Positions 16,690-24,791 of a stretch of 64,000 nt of DNA are shown one piece after another. The stretch spans positions 46,412 to 110,411 of the forward strand of contig JAKSTG010000005.1 of assembly GCA_024402695.1 (NCBI GenBank), given 5' to 3'. The translations under genes and the position numbers were made by a program. The stretch's first letter is position 1. The number at the start of each line of letters is the position of its first letter. Under the pieces are notes generated by a model. The model was given only the letters and a program-made list of their open reading frames with translations, was not told the origin of the DNA and ran no database searches. The DNA is from Treponema sp. Lineage in GTDB: Bacteria; Spirochaetota; Spirochaetia; Treponematales; Treponemataceae.

Positions 16690-16755
16690 TTTCAGAATTA
16701 GCGTAGTAAGTTCGAGCCTGCGTGGCATAAACAGAGTTGCCTCATACATCCTTAA

Positions 16756-16784
16756 TTGACAAATTCTTTGTAAAATACGATAAT
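16756..16784 (+). promoter_or_regulatory. Sigma-70-type promoter for rho
   Basis: Perfect TTGACA (16756-16761), 17-base spacer, GATAAT (16779-16784). It leaves a leader of nearly 100 bases before rho. The spacer end and -10 (TAAAATACGATAAT) closely match the promoter at 42297-42325. Confidence 0.8.
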
Positions 16785-16888
16785 GTTATTACTTAACAAC
16801 TTTTATTTCCTTTTCTTTTGGGGATTATTTCTTTTATAAAAAATCATTTACTTATATCAGTTTTAATAAATATTTTTAGAGGTTTTTA

Positions 16889-18655
16889 ATGGCAACATTA
16901 AGAAGACGTCGCACAAGCGATGAGAAAGCTTCTGAACCACAGAACGAAACACAGAATACTCTTGATTTTGGTTCTGAAGCAAACCCTGCAGAAAGCGCTG
17001 GCGCAGAAGTTTCGGCCCCTGCAGAAAATGAAGCTTCGGGAGCGGCTGCAGAAACAGCACCCGAAGCAGTAACAGAAGAAGCAGAATCTGAAACATCTGC
17101 TGAAGCAAACGCAACTGAAGGCGGTGAAGGGGAAACTGCCAAAGTCGTTGTAAAGAAAAAGAGAACCGTTGTGAAAAAGACTCCGGGAAATCCAGAGGCC
17201 AACGGTGCAGGCGCCCAGGGCGCACCAAACGGTAACGGTAACAATAACCGCAGAAACTTCCAGAACAATCGTCCAAACAACAAACGTCCATTCAATCCTG
17301 CCGGACGCGGATTCCCTAATGTTCCTGTTCAGGAAATCGAACAGCCAACAGAATCACCTGAAGAACTGGCTTCAAAACCACGCCTTGTAATCAACGAACT
17401 TACAAAGAAGAGCATGCCTGAACTTCGTGAACTGGCCATGACTTTTGGTTACTCGGCCGATGATCTTGCTCCAATGAAAAAGCAGGATCTGATTTTTGTG
17501 ATTCTTAAGGCTCACACAGAACACGGCGGAATCATCTTTGCTTCCGGTGCTCTTGAAATCCTGCCTGACGGATACGGCTTCCTCCGCTCTCCACAGAACA
17601 GCTATCTGCCAGGTCCTGATGATATTTACATCAGCCCAAGCCAGATCAGACTTTTCAACCTTAAGACAGGTGATACAGTTTACGGTCAGACCCGTTCTCC
17701 AAAAGAAGGCGAAAAGTTCTTTGCTCTTCTTCGCATTGAATCTGTAAACTATGACGAACCACGCGTTGCTCAGACTCGTGTTCCTTTTGAAAACCTGACT
17801 CCACTTTATCCAGAAGAAAAATTCCGTCTTGAAACAATTTCAACAGAACTTTCTACACGTATCGTTGACCTGTTCAACCCAATCGGTAAAGGTCAGCGTC
17901 TTCTTATCGTAGCTCCTCCAAAAGCCGGTAAGACAACACTTATGCAGAAAGTTGCAAACGCCATCATCAAGAATGATCCTAACGTTCACATGATCGTTCT
18001 TCTGATTGATGAACGCCCTGAAGAAGTTACAGAAATGGAACGTTCTATAAATGCCGAAGTTATTTCTTCAACCTTCGACGAACAGGCTACACGCCACGTT
18101 CAGGTTGCCGAAATGGTACTTGAAAAGGCAAAGCGTCTTGTTGAACACGGCCGCGATGTTGTAATCATCCTTGACTCCATCACTCGTCTTGCCCGCGCCT
18201 ACAACCAGACTCAGCCAACTTCGGGAAAAGTTCTTTCCGGTGGTGTTGACTCAAACGCACTGCACAAGCCAAAGCGTTTCTTTGGTGCTGCCCGTAATAT
18301 CGAAGAAGGCGGTTCACTTACAATCATCTCTACAGCTCTTATTGAAACAGGTAGCCGTATGGATGAAGTTATCTTTGAAGAATTCAAAGGTACTGGTAAC
18401 TCTGAAATCAACCTGGACCGCAAGCTTGCAGAACGCCGCATTTTCCCTGCAATCAATATCAAGAAATCCGGTACCCGTAAAGAAGAACTTCTTCTTACCG
18501 AAAACGAACTCCAGAAGCTGTGGGTTCTGCGTAAGGTTCTGAACCCAATGGAAGATGTTGATATTATGGAACTGCTCCTGGACAAAATGCGCAAGACAAA
18601 GGACAACGACGCTTTCCTTGCAAGCATGAACGCCGGAACTGCAGCGGTAGATTAA
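16889..18655 (+). CDS. rho: Transcription termination factor Rho
   Basis: 588 residues against ~420 for the E. coli protein. Residues from ~165 on are a complete Rho: N-terminal domain [18 protein letters not shown], cold-shock RNA-binding fold ([28 protein letters not shown]), Walker [10 protein letters not shown] at ~342, Walker [17 protein letters not shown], and the Q/R-loop region [22 protein letters not shown]. Residues 1-165 are an extension: first acidic and Ala/Glu/Thr-rich, then a basic [10 protein letters not shown] patch and an Asn/Arg/Gly/Pro-rich part ([20 protein letters not shown]). The extension is probably disordered and binds RNA. It is a hexameric RNA-dependent ATPase that ends transcription. 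A consensus promoter lies upstream; a heptamer hairpin follows the stop. Confidence 0.97.
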   Translation: MATLRRRRTSDEKASEPQNETQNTLDFGSEANPAESAGAEVSAPAENEASGAAAETAPEAVTEEAESETSAEANATEGGEGETAKVVVKKKRTVVKKTPGNPEANGAGAQGAPNGNGNNNRRNFQNNRPNNKRPFNPAGRGFPNVPVQEIEQPTESPEELASKPRLVINELTKKSMPELRELAMTFGYSADDLAPMKKQDLIFVILKAHTEHGGIIFASGALEILPDGYGFLRSPQNSYLPGPDDIYISPSQIRLFNLKTGDTVYGQTRSPKEGEKFFALLRIESVNYDEPRVAQTRVPFENLTPLYPEEKFRLETISTELSTRIVDLFNPIGKGQRLLIVAPPKAGKTTLMQKVANAIIKNDPNVHMIVLLIDERPEEVTEMERSINAEVISSTFDEQATRHVQVAEMVLEKAKRLVEHGRDVVIILDSITRLARAYNQTQPTSGKVLSGGVDSNALHKPKRFFGAARNIEEGGSLTIISTALIETGSRMDEVIFEEFKGTGNSEINLDRKLAERRIFPAINIKKSGTRKEELLLTENELQKLWVLRKVLNPMEDVDIMELLLDKMRKTKDNDAFLASMNAGTAAVD

Positions 18656-18741
18656 GACTAAGACTAAGTAATAGGGAATATGGAATAAGGAATAATTGGG
18701 ACTTTAAATTATTTCCTATTACTTATTCCTTATTCCCTTAC
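18654..18741 (+). repeat. Heptamer arrays in inverted orientation after rho
   Basis: GGGAATA/GGAATAA-type units (18654-18696) start at the rho stop codon, and their reverse complement follows at 18706-18741. Together they can fold into a long imperfect, AU-rich hairpin between rho and the helicase gene. No classical GC stem-plus-U terminator is present. Confidence 0.7.
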
Positions 18742-18777
18742 AATTATTAGATTTTTATTTTTTTTCGTAGGTATAAA

Positions 18778-20469
18778 ATGAATTTTAAAGACTTAAATTT
18801 AGACTCAATGCTCCAGAGTAACATTGAAGCTTGTACATATGTAACTATGACTGAGGTCCAGGAAAGAGTTTTCGAGGCTGCTCAGGACGGATCGGACCTT
18901 TATGTTCAGAGTCAGACTGGGACTGGTAAAACTGCCGCTTATCTGATTCCTGTAATTCAGGCTCTGCTTTCTAAACCGGAAAACGCAGGAAAGAAACTCC
19001 TGGTTCTGGTTCCAACTCGTGAACTTGCTGTTCAGGTTGAAGAAGAAGCCAAGGCTCTTATTGAAGGCACAAACCTTAAGACTTTCAGCTTCTACGGCGG
19101 TGTAGGATATGAAAAACAGATTGCTGCCATCAAAGCAGGATGCGACATCATGGTTGCAACTCCAGGCCGTGCAATCGACCTTATTGAAGGAAAGAACCTT
19201 ACTCTTAAAGACGCTTACTTTACTGTAATTGACGAAGCTGACCGTATGTTCGACATGGGATTCTATCCTGACCTCAGAACAATCCTTAAGGAACTTCCTG
19301 AAGCCGAAGAACGTCAGACTATGCTTTTCTCTGCCACACTGAACACTTACGTTAAGAACCTGGCATGGGAATACACAAGAGATCCAAAAGAAATCACAAT
19401 TGAAGCCGAAAATATTACAGTTTCGGAAATTGCTCAGGAACTGATTCACGTTTCAAGTGATGAAAAAATGAAGCTTCTGGTTGGTGTTCTTAAGAGAGAA
19501 AATCCTGCTTCTGTAATGATTTTCTGTAACACAAAACGTTCCTGTGAAGTTATTGCAAAACGTCTTCAGCTTAATGATTTAAAAGCAGACTTCCTTATCG
19601 GGGACCTTCCACAGTCAAAACGCCTTCAGGTTCTGAACAAGTTCCGTGAAGGACAGACTCCAATTCTGGTTGCTACAGACGTTGCTGCCCGCGGCATTGA
19701 CGTTGATGATATGGCAATGGTAATCAACTATGACCTTCCTGTAGAAGCCGAAAACTATGTTCACCGCATTGGACGTACAGCCCGCGCCGGTAAGACTGGT
19801 AAAGCCTATACATTCTGTTCAGAACAGGACGTTTACAATCTTCCTGCAATCGAACGTTATGTTGAAATGTCTATTCCTTCAAAGGTTGCTTTCCCTGAAG
19901 ATTTCGAAGAAGACAAATCAGCCGGTGTTTACATCCGCACAGACAACTACGGACACGATGATTTTGAACACGGCCGCGACAACCGCAGAGGCGGACGCGA
20001 TAACCGTAACGGTAACCGTGGTGGACGCGACAACCGTGGTCCACGCCGCGATGGTGGAAACCGCCAGGGTGGAGAAAAACGTGACGGCTACAAAGGCAAC
20101 CGCAACAACTACAAAGGAAAGAACGGCGGCTACAACAAGAAGCCTTACAACAAACCAACTGCAGAAGAAATGGAAAAAATGCAGAACATGCCTCTTGAAG
20201 AACGCATGAAGCTGTACAAAGAAAAATACAACTCTGGAAACGGACAGGGCGGAAACCGCAACAACAACGGCAAACGCTACGACAACCGTAACCAGAACCG
20301 CAACTACAACAAAAACGGTAAGGGCGGAAACAACCGTAATTACAACAACTACGGTAAAAATCAGAACAACTACAAAGGAAAGAAGCCTTACAACAAACCT
20401 GCACAGAAACCAGCTCCACAGAAGAAGGGTCTCTTTGCTAAGATTAAAGCTTTCTTTACAGGAAAATAA
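18778..20469 (+). CDS. DEAD-box RNA helicase with Asn/Arg/Gly-rich tail
   Basis: 563 residues. Helicase core in residues 1-~390: TMTEVQERVF (Q-motif region), SQTGTGKTAAY at ~45, VLVPTREL, VATPGRAIDL, VIDEADRMFDMGF with DEAD at 152-155, FSATL, and ATDVAARGIDVDDM plus HRIGRTARAG in the second lobe. From ~395 the chain becomes low-complexity: repeated RGGRDNRNGNRGG-like and NNYKGKNGGYNKKPYNKP segments, interrupted by a short helix (EEMEKMQNMPLEERMKLYKEKY). Such tails bind RNA non-specifically, as in CsdA/RhlE-type helicases used in ribosome assembly and cold adaptation. It follows rho and precedes an ABC-F gene by 3 bases. Confidence 0.93.
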   Translation: MNFKDLNLDSMLQSNIEACTYVTMTEVQERVFEAAQDGSDLYVQSQTGTGKTAAYLIPVIQALLSKPENAGKKLLVLVPTRELAVQVEEEAKALIEGTNLKTFSFYGGVGYEKQIAAIKAGCDIMVATPGRAIDLIEGKNLTLKDAYFTVIDEADRMFDMGFYPDLRTILKELPEAEERQTMLFSATLNTYVKNLAWEYTRDPKEITIEAENITVSEIAQELIHVSSDEKMKLLVGVLKRENPASVMIFCNTKRSCEVIAKRLQLNDLKADFLIGDLPQSKRLQVLNKFREGQTPILVATDVAARGIDVDDMAMVINYDLPVEAENYVHRIGRTARAGKTGKAYTFCSEQDVYNLPAIERYVEMSIPSKVAFPEDFEEDKSAGVYIRTDNYGHDDFEHGRDNRRGGRDNRNGNRGGRDNRGPRRDGGNRQGGEKRDGYKGNRNNYKGKNGGYNKKPYNKPTAEEMEKMQNMPLEERMKLYKEKYNSGNGQGGNRNNNGKRYDNRNQNRNYNKNGKGGNNRNYNNYGKNQNNYKGKKPYNKPAQKPAPQKKGLFAKIKAFFTGK

Positions 20470-20472
20470 TAT

Positions 20473-22122
20473 ATGATTAGTGTTAGCGATTTAAGTTTAA
20501 GATTCAGCGAAAAACCGCTGTTCAAAGATGTAAACCTGAAATTTACTCCTGGAAACTGTTATGGTATCATCGGTGCCAACGGTGCCGGTAAATCAACTTT
20601 CCTGAAAATCCTTTCAGGCGAACAGGACCACGACACAGGTACAATCACAATGACTCCAGGTGAACGTATGGCCGTTCTTAAACAGGACCACTTCGCCTAC
20701 GATGAATACTCGGTAAAAGAAACTGTTATGATGGGCTTCCCAAAACTTTACGAAGTTTCAAAAGCCCGCGATGAAATCTACGCCAAGGAAGACTTCACAG
20801 AAGAAGACGGAATCAAGTCTGCAGAACTTGAAGCTGAATTCGGTGAACTTGGTGGATACGAAAGTGAAAATCAGATTGAACAGATGCTTTCTGGTCTTGG
20901 TCTGGAAGAAGAATTCCATGACTCAATGATGGGCGACCTGGATGAAAGCCAGAAAGTTCGCGTTCTTCTTGCACAGGCAATCTTCGGAAATCCTGATGTT
21001 CTGATTCTTGACGAACCTACCAACGGTCTTGATATTGAATCAATCACCTGGCTTGAAAACTTCCTTATGGATTTTGAAAACACAGTTATCGTTGTTTCCC
21101 ATGACCGTCACTTCCTGAACACAATCTGTACTTTCATCTGTGATATCGATTACGGTAAGATCACTCAGTTTGCCGGTAACTACGACTTCTGGTATCAGAT
21201 GAGCCAGATCCTCCAGCGCCAGGCAAAAGACCAGCAGAAAAAGAACGAAGACAAAATGAAGGACCTTCGTGACTTCATCCAGCGCTTCTCTTCTAACGCT
21301 GCCCAGGCTAAACAGGCTACAAGCCGTAAAAAGATCTACGACAAACTGGCTCAGGAAGTTGAAGATCTTCCAGTTACAAGCCGTAAGTTCCCTTATGTAA
21401 ACTTCAAGCCGGACCGCGAAATCGGTAACAACGTTCTGAATGTTGAAGGCCTGAATCTTACAGAAGAAGGAATCACTCTTCTTAAAGATTTCTCTCTGAG
21501 CGTTGGCCGCACAGACAAGATTGCCTTTGTTGGTATTGAACACAACTCAATCACTGAATTCTTCAACATCATTTCCGGAGCAAAGAAAGCTGATTCCGGA
21601 GAATTTGCTTGGGGACAGACAACAAGCCAGGTTTACCTTGCCCGCGACAACAACGAATACTTTGCAAATGACTACAACATCACAGACTGGCTAAAACAGT
21701 ATTCAAAAGAACAGGATGATGCCTATGTTCGCGGATTCCTTGGACGTATGCTTTTCAGCGGTGATGAATCTCTGAAAAAAGTAAAGGTTCTTTCCGGTGG
21801 TGAAAAAGTTCGCTGTATGCTTTCAAAGATCATGCTTTCAGGCGCCAACGTCCTTATCATGGACGACCCAACTAACCACCTTGACCTGGAAGCCATCCAG
21901 TCTTTGAACGAAGGTCTGATCAACTTCCCGGGTGTAATCCTCTTTACATCTCATGACCACGAATTCATTCAGTCTATTGCCAACCGTATTGTTGAAATCA
22001 CTCCAAACGGCGTAATCGACCGTATGATGCCCTTCGATGACTACATCACTGACGACAGCGTTACTGAACTCAGAAAGAAGATGTATGAAGGAACTGGAAA
22101 AAAGATAAAGTACCGCGTTTAA
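20473..22122 (+). CDS. ABC-F family ATPase (YbiT/YkpA-like), one degenerate ATP site
   Basis: 549 residues, two ABC domains without membrane segments and a charged linker (~240-290: QILQRQAKDQQKKNEDKMKD...), the layout of ABC-F translation factors that act at the ribosomal E site. Domain 1 keeps Walker A (GANGAGKST) and Walker B (VLILDEPTNGLD), but its signature reads LDESQK instead of LSGGE/Q. Domain 2 has lost its Walker A (FVGIEHNSITEFF replaces GxxGxGKT) while its signature VLSGGEKVR is intact and Walker B is NVLIMDDPTNHLD. The site formed by domain-2 Walker A and domain-1 signature is therefore doubly degenerate; the other is complete. This may be a subfamily trait. Starts 3 bases after the helicase. 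Confidence 0.88.
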   Translation: MISVSDLSLRFSEKPLFKDVNLKFTPGNCYGIIGANGAGKSTFLKILSGEQDHDTGTITMTPGERMAVLKQDHFAYDEYSVKETVMMGFPKLYEVSKARDEIYAKEDFTEEDGIKSAELEAEFGELGGYESENQIEQMLSGLGLEEEFHDSMMGDLDESQKVRVLLAQAIFGNPDVLILDEPTNGLDIESITWLENFLMDFENTVIVVSHDRHFLNTICTFICDIDYGKITQFAGNYDFWYQMSQILQRQAKDQQKKNEDKMKDLRDFIQRFSSNAAQAKQATSRKKIYDKLAQEVEDLPVTSRKFPYVNFKPDREIGNNVLNVEGLNLTEEGITLLKDFSLSVGRTDKIAFVGIEHNSITEFFNIISGAKKADSGEFAWGQTTSQVYLARDNNEYFANDYNITDWLKQYSKEQDDAYVRGFLGRMLFSGDESLKKVKVLSGGEKVRCMLSKIMLSGANVLIMDDPTNHLDLEAIQSLNEGLINFPGVILFTSHDHEFIQSIANRIVEITPNGVIDRMMPFDDYITDDSVTELRKKMYEGTGKKIKYRV

Positions 22123-22150
22123 GGAATAAGGAATAGGGAATAAGGAATAA
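22123..22150 (+). repeat. GGAATAA-type heptamers after the ABC-F gene
   Basis: Four GGAATAA/GGAATAG units begin right after the TAA of the ABC-F gene. The last unit, AAGGAATAATT, also forms the ribosome site of the next gene (ATG at 22153). Confidence 0.8.
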
Positions 22151-22152
22151 TT

Positions 22153-22677
22153 ATGATTCGTGTTGCTATAAGTGGAAAAAGCGGATGTGGTAATACTACT
22201 GTTTCGACTCTGCTTTCGGAAAAGCTGGGAGTTACTCTTATAAATTATACTTTCAGACAGCTGGCTGCGGAAAAGGGGCTCACTCTGGCACAGGTTATTG
22301 AAAATGCCAAAACTGATGATTCTTACGACAAGTATGTAGATACTCATCAGGTTGAGCTGGCCATGAAAGAATCCTGCGTTCTTGGAAGCCGCCTTGCAAT
22401 CTGGATGCTTAAGGAAGCAGATCTTAAAGTTTACCTTTATGCCAGCGATGAAACTCGTGCAGGCCGTGTCTTCAACCGCGAGGGCGGTGACTTGGAAGAA
22501 ATTAAACGCTTCACTGCCATGCGCGACTCTGAAGACAGCCGCCGCTATAAAGAACTCTACAATATCGACAATAACGATTACCAGTTCTGTGATCTTATTA
22601 TTGATACTGCCGATAAAAATCCTGACCAGATTGTTCAGATTATTCTTGATGAAATTGAAAAGAGAAATCTGAAGTAA
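22153..22677 (+). CDS. Cytidylate kinase-like P-loop protein
   Basis: 174 residues: VAISGKSGCGNTTVSTLLSEKLGV at the N-terminus is the P-loop region of the cytidylate-kinase-like family found in archaea and spirochaetes, with Asn in place of the usual P-loop Lys (GKSGCGNTT). Further matches are CVLGSRLAIWML, VYLYASDETRAGRVFNREG and RDSEDSRRYKELYNID. Likely phosphorylates CMP/dCMP, or acts as a related nucleoside monophosphate kinase. The atypical P-loop is, as far as I recall, common in this subfamily. Starts 30 bases after the ABC-F gene and ends 2 bases before the next gene. Confidence 0.75.
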   Translation: MIRVAISGKSGCGNTTVSTLLSEKLGVTLINYTFRQLAAEKGLTLAQVIENAKTDDSYDKYVDTHQVELAMKESCVLGSRLAIWMLKEADLKVYLYASDETRAGRVFNREGGDLEEIKRFTAMRDSEDSRRYKELYNIDNNDYQFCDLIIDTADKNPDQIVQIILDEIEKRNLK

Positions 22678-22679
22678 TT

Positions 22680-23381
22680 ATGATTGATTTTGATAAAATA
22701 AAAAATGAACTGGAGGCAAAATATAAAGATGAAATTTTGCCTCCTTTGTCCATTACAGCTGAAATCCCTGCCGAAAATAAACTAGTTATTCTTATTGATA
22801 TTGTTGGTTTTTCAAAAGGAACTACAAGAGAACAGGTTTATAAAATTTATTCCTTCGAACATTATGTTATTAAGCATGTGCTTTCGAATATGTTTAATTT
22901 AAGCAATAGAATCAGAATAAATCAATTTATACCTACCGGTGACGGCTGCTATATTGTTGCCGACGAATGTGATCCAAAAACAGCCCTTAATTTTCTTGTA
23001 GCCCTTATTAAAGGTTTTCAATACATAAAAGAAGATGTTGAAAATCCATGGGCTTTAAGAGTTTCTGCTTTGTTCGGCGAATGTGTTCCGTTTTTAGATC
23101 TTGCAAGACATAAAAATTATATTGGTGAAGGAATGAACGAGGCTGCAAGAATTCTTTCTTATGGTCAGGGGGCTTTGGAAAAAAAGTATCTTGAAGATCA
23201 TCCCGAAGGAAAAGTCGCCGATGCAAAAGTTTATTCGAGAAATTCACTTTTTGTTGGTGATAATCTTTCTGATGAATTGAAGTCTTACAAAAATGAATCT
23301 CAATCTGTTTTTCTTTTTAATAACATTTCTGATAAGCATGGAAAATGCAGAAATGTTACTGTTTTACAGGGAATAAAATAA
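22680..23381 (+). CDS. Class III nucleotidyl cyclase-like protein
   Basis: 233 residues, soluble, no sensor or membrane domain. The features of class III adenylate/guanylate cyclases are present in order: ILIDIVGFSK with metal Asp40, PTGDGCYIV with the second metal Asp88, and GEGMNEAARIL with the Asn153-xxx-Arg157 pair that stabilises the transition state. All catalytic positions I can identify are intact, so it could make a cyclic nucleotide. The base it uses cannot be told. It follows the cytidylate-kinase-like gene by 2 bases and is probably cotranscribed. No effector gene of a cyclic-nucleotide defence system is adjacent. Confidence 0.65.
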   Translation: MIDFDKIKNELEAKYKDEILPPLSITAEIPAENKLVILIDIVGFSKGTTREQVYKIYSFEHYVIKHVLSNMFNLSNRIRINQFIPTGDGCYIVADECDPKTALNFLVALIKGFQYIKEDVENPWALRVSALFGECVPFLDLARHKNYIGEGMNEAARILSYGQGALEKKYLEDHPEGKVADAKVYSRNSLFVGDNLSDELKSYKNESQSVFLFNNISDKHGKCRNVTVLQGIK

Positions 23382-23386
23382 GACCT

Positions 23387-23417
23387 TAAAAAAAAAGCCG
23401 GACCTTTCGGGCCGGCT
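23387..23417 (-). terminator. Terminator of the gguAB transcript
   Basis: On the minus strand a 10-bp stem (AAGCCGGCCC with GGTCCGGCTT, one mismatch, GAAA loop) is followed by nine T. It lies about 120 bases past the permease stop. It lacks a U-run in the + direction. Confidence 0.75.
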
Positions 23418-23539
23418 TGAAAACTTCGTTCGACGAACAAGTTTTTTAGAAGGAAAACAATAAATAAAAAAAATTACTTTACGCCAATTTTTTTATACAA
23501 AGGGTGGTAATGGCTTTTGCCAGCACCACCGCTTAGTTT

Positions 23540-24778
23540 CTATTTTGAACTCTTGCGTTTCTTTGAAACTACGTCAAAGATAACTGCCAGGAGGAGAACC
23601 AGTCCCTTAACAGTACGCTGCCAGTTCATGTCTACACCAAGGATAGACATACCGTTGTTCAGGATACCCATGAATACGGCACCGATAACTGCACCACCGA
23701 TTGTACCTGTTCCACCGTAAGCAGAAGCACCACCGATGAAACAAGAAGCGATAGCATCCATTTCGTAGTTCTGACCGGCTGTAGGAGCAGCTGAGTTCAG
23801 ACGGGCGGCAACAACCAGAGCTGCAACACCGGAAAGGAAGCCCATGTTTGTGTATGCAAAGAACATTACTTTGTCTGTGTTGATACCTGAAAGTTTTGCG
23901 GCTTTTGCGTTACCACCAATTGCGTAGAGGTAGCGGCCAGGTACTGTGTTCTGTGTGAAGTATGCGTAAGCCAGAACGATGATTGCTACGAATACCAGAA
24001 CGATTGGGATACCTTTATCAAGACCAAGAAGAACACCCAGGGCGACGATGATACCACAAAGGATAACCTGTTTGATGATGAAGCTGATTGCTGAAGGAAC
24101 TGCGTATCCCTTGCGGCGTTTAGAAGCACGTCCGATGATTCCAGCTGTCAGGATAATTGCACATACTACCAGAGCAACGATCAATGTTACTGTGAAGGTA
24201 ATTTTCTGGTTCTTTTCAAGGATGCTGAAGAACAGGTCATCAGGCATGTCATCTGTTACCTGCTGAAGGAACAGGTCTGGAAGGTAGCTTGAGAAGATGT
24301 TCATGTATTTTGCTGGGAACGGAGAAATTGTCATACCGTTCAGAATCAGAAGTGAAACACCACGCCACAGAAGCATACCAGAAAGGGTACAGATGAATGG
24401 AGGGATGTGAACAAAGGCAATCCAGAAGCCGTGCCATGCACCAACCAGAAGACCTACGATAAGACAAAGAAGAATTGTTGGAAGAACAGGCCATCCCATG
24501 TTGATGATGAATGTACCGGCAACAGCGCCAACAAGACAAACAATAGAACCTACAGAAAGGTCGATGTTACCACCTGTAAGAATACACAAAAGCATACCAG
24601 TTGCAAGAATAACAACGTATGCGTTCTGGTTGATAATATTTGTAACGTTAGAAGGAGAGAGAAGGGAACCTTTTCCTCCGATCTGAATAAGTGCTTCAAA
24701 GAAAATTGCAACAGCAATAAGGATAAAAATCATTGTGTTGTTTTTCAAAGCTTTTTTAATTGAATCTAATCCTTTCAT
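23540..24778 (-). CDS. gguB: Sugar ABC transporter permease (GguB/MmsB-like)
   Basis: 412 residues from the ATG at 24778, which has GGAG 7 bases upstream; an in-frame TTG at 24790 lacks one. Multi-spanning permease of the ribose/xylose/multiple-monosaccharide family: ILTGGNIDLSVGSIVCLVGAVAG is the hallmark, with NLNSAAPTAGQNYEMDAIASCFIGGAS and GTGTIGGAVIGA(V)FMGILNNGMS near the C-terminus. The extended central region (residues ~140-260) is typical of GguB-type permeases. Forms the membrane channel with the two-domain ATPase encoded just upstream and the ChvE-like binding protein. Confidence 0.92.
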   Translation of the reverse strand: MKGLDSIKKALKNNTMIFILIAVAIFFEALIQIGGKGSLLSPSNVTNIINQNAYVVILATGMLLCILTGGNIDLSVGSIVCLVGAVAGTFIINMGWPVLPTILLCLIVGLLVGAWHGFWIAFVHIPPFICTLSGMLLWRGVSLLILNGMTISPFPAKYMNIFSSYLPDLFLQQVTDDMPDDLFFSILEKNQKITFTVTLIVALVVCAIILTAGIIGRASKRRKGYAVPSAISFIIKQVILCGIIVALGVLLGLDKGIPIVLVFVAIIVLAYAYFTQNTVPGRYLYAIGGNAKAAKLSGINTDKVMFFAYTNMGFLSGVAALVVAARLNSAAPTAGQNYEMDAIASCFIGGASAYGGTGTIGGAVIGAVFMGILNNGMSILGVDMNWQRTVKGLVLLLAVIFDVVSKKRKSSK

Positions 24779-24791
24779 AGTTTTCTCCAAA

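Noticed and set aside
15949..16690. Prophage remnant around the HigBA-like pair
   Set aside because: No integrase, structural or other phage gene nearby; toxin-antitoxin pairs of this type are common on chromosomes.
22153..23381. Cyclase-like gene as part of a Pycsar or CBASS defence system
   Set aside because: No adjacent effector (membrane, TIR, phospholipase or nuclease) and the neighbours are housekeeping or sugar-uptake genes.
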